A program made the position numbers and the translations under genes. Shown here in pieces: positions 56,401-64,000 of a DNA stretch of 64,000 nt; position 1 is the first letter of the stretch, and the number at the start of each line of letters is the position of its first letter. The notes beneath the pieces are model-generated. The model was given only the letters and a program-made list of their open reading frames with translations, did no database searches and was not told the origin of the DNA. The stretch comes from Caprimulgus europaeus (lineage: Eukaryota; Chordata; Aves; Caprimulgiformes; Caprimulgidae): the NCBI GenBank assembly GCA_907165065.1, contig OU015526.1, positions 68,409,723 through 68,473,722 of the forward strand, written 5' to 3'.

Positions 56401-58343
56401 TCCACTGTCAGTTTTCCATTAGCAGGTCTTTAAACAATGAAAAGGAACAAGGAATTTTTGGCTCTGCTTATCCTAAGATTTCAGGGGACATCCTGAGACC
56501 CTCAATGGACTTGACTGAGGAGAAGCTTTATTTAAACAAAAGCATCACATTCTAGTGTGAGTTGTTCTCTAAAAGACTGTAAATGAAATATTGTTTCTGT
56601 TTTCATAATTAAATTTTACTTTTTTTGCCTTTGGAATTGATGTGCGACATTGATTCTGGTTTAGGCAGCTTGAAATATCAAAGCCTTGTTTTGTACTCCA
56701 GCTTTGGTTCGTGTGCTCCAGGCAGATTCCATTTGTATTACACTGCCTAACTTGTATTATTTTAGCTTTATAAAGCCAAATTCTTCTGCAAATATTTTTT
56801 TTTTTAAGTAATTGAACCTGAAGTTCTGCATTACAGATACCAGCCTCATCTTAACTGCTTAAAAAAACCCAACCATGATATGAAGAATACTGCTTTAAGT
56901 GAAAAGCTTCACTTAGAAAAATGTATTTTTAAATAACTTTAAAAGTTGCAGGAAATCAGTGCCTGTCCAGATTTTTATGTTGTTGGTTCTAATTGGAAAT
57001 ATCACTTTTAAAATGAATCAAAGGATTAGGGTTAGAATCAAAATATAATTGTTTTAAATATATTAGTAGGGAAATGCAAAACTGGAGGATAAAAATATAG
57101 GCTATATTCCTGAGAAGGCTGTGGTTATCTTGGGTGATCTTGTTATGAAACTTCCATCCTGGGAGTGGGAAAATACCCACCTCTCCCTGAGAAAGGAAAA
57201 AATTGAATATAGCTTTCATTTTAAAATCTGGAACAGCTATCTCTGCTCCATAGGTGTTGTAAATAAGGAGAACATACTTGCAAATCCACTTAAAAATACA
57301 AGGTAAAAGCTTAAAGTCCAATAAGATTTAAAAATACAATATCCAAGTTAGTTTAATGATTCCTACAGGCTATTTGTATCAGTCATCTATAGATTGATAT
57401 CAATAGATATTAAAAATTATAAAATAGTTTCAACACCAAAGCGCTCTGGACAAGGAGAGCATTTGCAGTGGTGCTGAGGTGACCAGCCAAAGGTGGGAAA
57501 AGCTTTGCTGAGGGGGTGAAATTCTGCATTCCCAGAGTGTCCCCATGCTTTTAAAAAAAACTTAGACTTTTCCTTCTTTTGATGCTGCTCTATGAGAGAA
57601 AGCTTCCTCTGTTTTTATGTGTTAAGGGAAAGATGTATTTATCTCACGGGGTAAAGTGCTTCACTTGCATGAGAACAGAGGAAAGCAGTTCTTTCCTTTT
57701 TAGAATAATTTCTTCATATGTGTAAAATAAGTTTTGTTTGGTTGTTTTCTTAACAATTAGTTGCTAGCTGGCTGCTGCTTCAGTGGAAGTGTGAAGACCT
57801 CAACCTTACCTTAACATGGTTGATTTTTTTGAAGGGCTGCTCTAAGCTTTAAAGCAGTAGTTTGAAGGAGCAATGAAGAAACTTCAGTGTTGTAACAAAG
57901 GGAAGGTACCTTGCTGCCAGAGTAGTCCAGGGCTGCTCAGATAGAGGAGCAGATCTTCTCACTCTTGACTTGTCTCTTGGCAATGCTGATGACTATAGAC
58001 ATATAGAATAGGTAAAGAAGTCAACTGTTTGTTTCTTCTTCTCCTTGATCTCATATATTCTATTGCTTTCTTCAGGAATTGTGGTCAATGGAAGCTGGGA
58101 TAAGCAATAACACATACATATTGGACAACTCGTGGTTTGCTTTGTTGGCTTTCACACGTGATGTGTGGTATGAAACACAGCTTGGAAAATCCAGTATCAC
58201 AAACGCTGAAGGCTAAAGCCTGGCAATACTTACCCTGTAAAAATGCTGTCAGAAACAGCATCTTCTGCAAAAATTCATGCAAGAACCAAGTTCTTTAGCA
58301 GAGTTCAGATTCCCTTTATTATCATCAGTGCCAACCCAAATTT

Positions 58344-58605
58344 AGAATCATAGAATCCCATAATGGTTTGAGTTGGAAGGGACCTCAAAGGTCATCCAGT
58401 TCCAACCCCCCTGCCATGAGCAGGGACACCTTCCACTAGACCAGGTTGCTCAAAGCCTCATCCAGCCTGGCCTTGAACACTTCCAGGGAGGGGACATCCA
58501 CAGCTTCTCTGGGCAACCTGTTCCAGTGTCTGACCACCCTCACAGTGAAGAATTTCTTCCTAATATCCAATCTAAACCTACCACCTTCCAGTTTAAAGCC
58601 ATTAA
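58344..58605 (-). mobile_element. CR1 LINE 3' fragment
   Basis: Minus-oriented CR1 3' end with the typical TTGGAAGGGACCTCAAAGG start and a remnant of the ORF2 tail ([20 protein letters not shown]). It is truncated near 58605. Confidence 0.93.
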
Positions 58606-59359
58606 ATGTGCTCCATACCTCCCTTTCGCCTGCCTGCTCAGGATCATCCCATAGCGTATTGTTTCCCCGGCAGTAGGACAAGACTGCCAGTGGGAGCTGG
58701 TTTCATTTCAGACTAGAGCTTTGCATCCCAGACAGAAATCCAAGCTGATTCTGCATAAAACCTCCCCCACTAAAGCTGGAAAGCTTGTTGTAAATGCTTG
58801 GAAGCTCTGGGGAAAGAGGCTATGCTCGCAGTAGGGTCTGAGTTCTCAAAGTCAGTCCATGTGCATGGGGTTTTATCTTGGGGTTTTTTCATTATTAGCT
58901 GGAGAAAAGTTGATCTGTGTGTGGGGGTAGGGAGTTTTTATTATTAACTGGAGCAAAGATGAGTCAGTCACACAGGTCATGCAGGTCCCTGCTTATCCTG
59001 CTTCTCTGTTCTGCTGGGGGAATGCTGAGCTCACCGATATGCAGCAATTCAATTGACCATCATGAGGATATAGAAGCGCCCTGGATTTGGGCTGGTTTCT
59101 CTTCGACTGTGAATGCACAGAAATGTAAATTCCTGCACTCTCAGTGCTGCAACAGTGGCACTTGTAAGAATAAAAATTGTCTCTTTAAAGACAGCAGGAA
59201 TAGCTATTTTATATAGGAAGCAGCTTTTTTTGTTTGTTTGTTTTTTCCTTCTTCACTGAAATGATAAGGGCAGTTTCCTAAAAATTATATTTGTAGGTGG
59301 AACTAAATGTTGGATTTCATCCTAATAAGCTACTGGAGCTTCCTAATACTGCTGCCTTA

Positions 59360-59404
59360 TTAAAAAAAAAAAAAAAAAAAAGAAAAAAAAAAGAAAGAAA
59401 AAGT
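59360..59404. repeat. A-rich tract
   Basis: About 45 bases of A interrupted by a few G. No adjacent coding similarity was seen that would make it the tail of a retrocopy. Confidence 0.9.
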
Positions 59405-59738
59405 TTAAAAACAAAAATCTAATTTCCTTTTGTCTATAAAATCAATTTCCTTTCCTGTATTTACTCAACTCAAACCAGATGTGTTTTCGTAACATAAATG
59501 GTTTGGTATTGTGTTTGGTGCATAAGTAATGTGCTACTGGTGCTTGCCTAGTCATGTTCTGTTCCTGCATGTGCAATTTGGAAGGATCTATTCCTTCTCA
59601 AAATGGTTATTTCCTAAAGCAGAGGAGCTAAAGACCACTTGATAGTGCACATAGCTGTCCCGGGCAGAAGGAGGTGATATGTTTGTTAGGGCTCAGTGTT
59701 ACACGTCCGCGATGGATATTACAAAGATGTTGGGTTAT

Positions 59739-60052
59739 GAATCACGGAATCACTGAATGGTTTGGGCTGGAAGGGACCTTAAAGATCATCCAGTTCCAAC
59801 CCCCCTGCCATCAGCAGGGACACCTTCCACTAGACCAGGTTCCTCAAAGCCTCATCCAGCCTGGCCTCGAACACTTCCAGGGAAGGGGCAGCCACAACTT
59901 CTCTGGGCAACCTGTTCCAGTGTCTGACCTCCCTCACAGTGAAGAATTTCTTCCTAATATCTAATCTAAACCTGCCCTCTTTCAGCTTAAAGCCATTTCC
60001 CCTTGTTCTGTCATTAACTGCCCTTATGAAAAGTCCCTCCCCAGCTTTTTGT
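59739..60052 (-). mobile_element. CR1 LINE 3' fragment
   Basis: Minus-oriented CR1 3' end, longer by 50 bases and clearly similar to the copy at 58344, in direct orientation 1.4 kb away. It ends in the CAGCTTTTTGTA segment near 60052. Confidence 0.93.
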
Positions 60053-60882
60053 ACTGTGTGCTGATGGTTGCGTAGTGGAAATATGTTGAGGATCTAACTG
60101 GCCTGAGGATGTTTGTCCTCTCAATCCTCGATATGTTAAAATCCCTTTGAACGCTTTCAGAGCTGCCATTGATGCAATATGCAAAGCCTAGCCACTTGCC
60201 TACAGTTAGTAAACATCATTAGTTTGATTTCTCTGAGGCTTCAAGTTCTTTTATATTATTTTCTGTTGAAATCACGAGAAGGTTAAGCTCCTCATTCAGA
60301 TCTGTAAGTGCAATAATATATACAAATGCCCAGCAAAATCAAAGGAGCCTGTAGCCACTGATACTGCGACGTAGCTACTTATCCCAGGGGAAAACTTAAA
60401 ATTGACAGATGTCTGGTGAAGAAGCATAAGAAAAATAAATATTGATTTTTTTTCCAAAAAAACCCCCAGCTAACATTATACACAAAGGCTGAGATTTTGC
60501 TACCAGTGCGGAACAGTGAAGTGTATAGCTTCTGTTATGTGTCCTACTAAGATGGAGAGGGACACGACACACCAAACACTCAATGAAACACTTAAATTAC
60601 GAAACCATTTAACTACAGAGCTATTGATGAATGATGTGGGGGTTTTTTCCTTCCCTACAGAATTAAGAAAAAAACCCAACCCACCCCACTTTTGTGAATG
60701 TAAGAAAAAATTTTTTTAAAAATCAAGAACATTCCCACTTTTGGCAGATTTGAAGTTGTATGGGTCAGGGTACAGCATCATTGAGGCCAGTTTGACTGGA
60801 ATGCTGTGAGTGGGTGTTTTGTTAAAGGTATTGAGGAGCTGAAGTAGTGTGGTGTAATATGGATAATAAAGTAGCTGGGCAT

Positions 60883-61006
60883 TCATAAAATCATGGAATT
60901 GGTTGGTTGGAAAAGACCTTTGAGAACATTGAGTCCAACCGTACCTGTCTACTACTAATCCATATCTCTGAGCACCTCATCTACCCATCTTTTAAACACC
61001 TCCAGG
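60883..61006 (-). mobile_element. CR1 LINE 3' fragment, different subfamily
   Basis: About 124 bases with the GGTTGGAAAAGACCTTTGAG and GAGTCCAACC signatures of another CR1 subfamily, ending at the CACCTCCAGG segment. Its 3' end differs from the other copies in the window. Confidence 0.85.
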
Positions 61007-63881
61007 AAAACAGAATACAAACAGCAACTTAAACACCACATGTCTTCATTGCAGAGAAGCAGTTGCACAACGCAGATGATTTTGTTCAGAGCCTGTAGAA
61101 ATGGTAAGAAAGGTGGCATAACAGACAAACTGGGTCATGGTCATCGCTACACAAGGAAATATGGGGACTTCAGAATATCAAACTGCTCATCATTCAGAAA
61201 AGAACACAAAACCAGTTAAAATGATTGAACTCCGCTACAACTTGATTTTGAAATAATAAAGAAGCTTAGATTTTTTAGTATTTGGACTAACAAAAGGTAG
61301 AAGTTATTTCTTACATCTATTAATTGCTATAGGGTTTCACAGTAGGCTTATTAATGACTTTGCAATAATTGAGCAGATAGAGAATTAAATTCTTCCAAGG
61401 ATTATGGAAAATGAGTCATCATTGTACCAGGCATAGATTAAAATCTCTTCTATGAAATAGGATGTTACTGCAGGATTTTACATGGAACAACTGTGAAAGA
61501 TAACGCTGGACAAAAAAAAAAGAGAAATGCACACAGATTTTTTTTTTAAAAAGGGGGGTGGGGGGAATAGAACTGAGATTAAATTTAAGATCCAGGGAAA
61601 CAAAAAGGAGAAGTTCCTAAACTTTCTAATGCTTTGTGCTACCAGCTGACCAGCTGATAGAAGAGGATGTGAGTATGTGACTCGGGCAGTATGTCTGGTG
61701 CTCCCCACAGAGATGGGGCCATGTGGCAGTCCCGATTCTGGGAGGGACTCATTCTCAGCTTCCAGGTCATCATTCATCTGGTGTTGTCTGGGATCACAGC
61801 AATTCCCTAGGACACAGGAAAATGTGTGGACCTCATGAGCAGGATACAGAGGGTTTGTTCCAAGACTGAGTTGTGTACAAACCACCAACAAATACACTGG
61901 GATTTATTTTGGTGTGTTAGATTAATGGTCCTAGTAACCTTCATGGTTATAGACTGGTTCTTATTTTCAGGGTGCTCAAAGCACCAAAAGACACTTAGAT
62001 AGTTTGCTGTCCTTGCCATAGGCCAAAGAAATGATGCTAAAAGGATCTTCATGGGCCAGTGTGCATCTTTGCTGGAGATAATGCCTTAAGGCATGGTGCA
62101 AGCTGCCATGTCTGGTGCTGCCATGAGCAGGTGGGCTTGGACCAGCAGCTACTGCCAGCTTTGTCTTCTCAAAAAGAACACTTCAGCTGTGACATCAGGA
62201 AGGTGCCTCCTACAAAACTCTAGCCACTTATGCTCAGGATATAGGTGTGAAAGCCACTCGAATCTCTCCAAGATGGAAGTACCAGCTGGAGTTTGCTGCA
62301 GAGCAAGGACAATTACTCGTGTGTGCAGACACAGGTTTCAAAAATGCAACGCCTGTTGCAACAAGGCCCTTTGCGTTTTAGGGAGAGACAGCTGCTCTGC
62401 AGACACGTGGATGGACACATGAGGAGGATCCATATTTTGTTGCAGTAGATTTCCTTTCTGATAGCCATAGAGAATACTTCAGACCAGAGGCAAATTGTTC
62501 AGTACAAGTGGTATCCATGTTAATGTTTGTTTTCCAGGCAGGTATTCCTATAGGTGACAGATAAACACAGTTCCCATTCAAAGGAAGGGAGGTTTTATTA
62601 AAAAGCAGGAAAATCCATGTTGCTGCTTCTACTTGCTTACTAATGTACTCTTCTTAGTGCAAAATAAATTAAAACACTGAAACATCACAAGAAATAAACA
62701 AAAATTAGCAAGATGGAATACTATAAGCCAGAAAGCAAGTTGTTGGTGGTATAAACTGAAGGTTTGATGTTACAAACTCAAAACCATCAGCTTGTTACCA
62801 TAGCAAGTATATTGCATTACTTCAAGTGATGCTAGCTATAAAATACCTAATGTTCTGAATTTCAAATGTACTACTTCTATTGCATAGCTGTTCTCCATAA
62901 AGACAAAACTAGCAATTCCTGATTTTTTTTTCTGTTGCTTCTTCAAAATTCAGTCAATATTCTGCAAAACAAAGTGAAAGAGTTGATGTTCAGAATATGC
63001 TATGTTTAAATAGCTGCAAGCTGATATTTGGAGAAAGGCATGAGATACTAGCTCTACAAACCTCCTATTTACTGCATTTATTGAACTTCCAATGAAGCTG
63101 TTTAGTTAGTTGAATTTAATTTACATGTAGCTTAGTACAGGACACAATTTGTAAGAACAAAGTCTCTGCAGACCTTATCCTGCCAAGCAGTAACGGTGTG
63201 TGATGATGGAGACCTCCAACAGGAAGGTTAGAAGAATATGGTAAGAGAGAATTTACATGAGTTCAGTCTCCCTGAATTGTACCTCTATACAGACATATGA
63301 CATTATAGGTTTTTATAGACACAGATTGCTTTATCCTCAAGGAGCATTGCAAAATGGCTAGTTGGCAATCATGCTACACTGGAATTGCAGCCCAACCTTC
63401 AGGCTGATGTTGGGATATTTCTATGTTAAAACTACCCGTGAGGTCTTTGGAAGGTTATATGGAATGTGTGTGTGTGACATCCCATGGTGTTGATCAGATT
63501 AGGGTTATTTCCATGGAAACTTTATCATTAGTATCTTGCATGTGATTGATAGTTTGACAGAACTCAGGAAATAAAATGAGGGTATCTGCAAGAGAATATA
63601 CACGTTAGAGAATACTTACCTCTGTCTAAAGACATTAAAATAGTTCATATTTATAGTTTTCTGCACCAGGGTTGGGAAAAGTCAGGCTTTCCGTGGGATT
63701 CCACATGCAAACTTTTATTTCCATGATAAAATGTAACCATCTGACAGGTCCTGTTGTATTCAGTTACTTCAAACATGTATGTTAGGCAGGTACCTCCTGC
63801 TTTGTGAGCCTTGACTGCTCGCCCTCATTGGTGCCGGCGGATGGAAAGACAAGACAATTATCTCTCTAATTTGATTCATAG

Positions 63882-64000
63882 AAACTGTGAGTGAAGTCTT
63901 GGATGTTGCAGCTTCTTCTGCCCAGGAGGAAAACTTAGACAGTGTCAAGGAAGGAGTAGCCTCAGCAGCTCAAGAGATTTCGGACACACCCTCGAGGAGC
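63882..64000 (+). CDS. exon-like Glu/Ala-rich segment, possible distal MGARP exon (runs off window)
   Basis: A pyrimidine-rich tract ends in TTTGATTCATAG at 63881. The following 119 bases are open to the window end in the frame that starts after two bases: TVSEVLDVAASSAQEENLDS, then VKEGVASAAQEISDTPSRS. The acceptor is in phase 1, the phase left by MGARP exon 3 and by a possible donor at 48847, and composition (Glu, Ala, Ser, Val) matches the MGARP tail. It could be an additional MGARP exon or part of an unrelated downstream gene. Similarity to the gene expected next by synteny, ELF2, was not evident. Confidence 0.5.

Larger units (their letters stand above)
48852..63881 (+). other. MGARP downstream region or long intron 4
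   Basis: Fifteen kilobases between MGARP exon 4 and the exon-like segment at 63882. It holds a GT repeat (48877-48898), poly(A) signals at 49370-49375 and 49956-49961, a GC-rich patch (51060-51320), a solo LTR (52962), three CR1 ends (58344, 59739, 60883) and an A-rich tract (59360-59404). Frames at 61478-61897 (minus) and 62093-62422 (plus) were not recognised. No other gene seen. Confidence 0.55.

Noticed and set aside
61478-62422. Frames of 139 codons (minus) and 109 codons (plus, Cys-rich)
   Set aside because: Not recognised as any family, and length alone is weak evidence in 64 kb. They may be remnants of repeats; no function is proposed.
48852-63881. Search for ELF2 exons, expected next by mammalian gene order
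   Set aside because: No ETS-domain or ELF2-like peptide was seen on either strand. The gene may lie beyond the window.

Overview
The window is nuclear DNA of a vertebrate, almost certainly a bird. Short exons with GT/AG borders are separated by long AT-rich introns. Two CpG islands mark promoters. The interspersed repeats are CR1 LINEs, one of which ends in the 8-bp microsatellite typical of avian/reptilian CR1 (ATTCAGTG ATTCTGTG). I see no bacterial, plasmid or phage-like content, no CRISPR array, and no tRNA or rRNA gene. The species cannot be named from this sequence alone.

Layout. (1) 258-35364, minus strand: 17 coding exons of NAA15, the TPR scaffold subunit of the NatA N-terminal acetyltransferase. 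They run from the start codon (35364) down to exon 17 (258). About 150 C-terminal residues, and the exons for them, lie off the low-coordinate end. (2) About 34.9-36.6 kb: a CpG island holding a head-to-head promoter, with a palindromic NRF-1-type site and YY1-type sites. (3) 36304-38153, plus strand: NDUFC1, a small one-pass membrane subunit of respiratory complex I, with a further 3'UTR exon at about 38.9-39.3 kb. (4) About 40.6-41.7 kb: a second CpG island, followed by MGARP on the plus strand (mitochondria-localized glutamic-acid-rich protein, also called HUMMR/OSAP), exons at 40988, 42728, 43877 and 48559. An in-phase Glu/Ala-rich exon-like segment at 63882 runs off the window end and may be a distal MGARP exon. 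The order NAA15-NDUFC1-MGARP, with NAA15 divergent, is the same as on human 4q31.1, which supports all three calls.

Together the three genes form a conserved neighbourhood rather than a pathway: one cytosolic co-translational modification factor sharing a promoter with a nuclear-encoded mitochondrial gene, and a second mitochondrial gene downstream. The NRF-1-type and YY1-type motifs between NAA15 and NDUFC1 fit control of a respiratory gene.

The remaining sequence is intron and intergenic DNA. It carries one long but broken CR1 (26.8-28.0 kb), five short CR1 3' ends, a solo LTR with a perfect 6-bp target-site duplication (52962-53407), a weaker LTR-like block (37655-37909), a degraded ancient LINE-like region (5.0-6.5 kb), microsatellites and a few small tandem duplications.

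The observations most worth a second look are: a probable U12-type (minor spliceosome) intron 3 in NAA15; the MGARP stop codon embedded in a possible splice donor that would join in frame to the exon at 63882; a possible alternative terminal exon of MGARP at 46805; and an inverted pair of near-identical CR1 ends in NAA15 intron 1. I found no convincing new multi-gene system.
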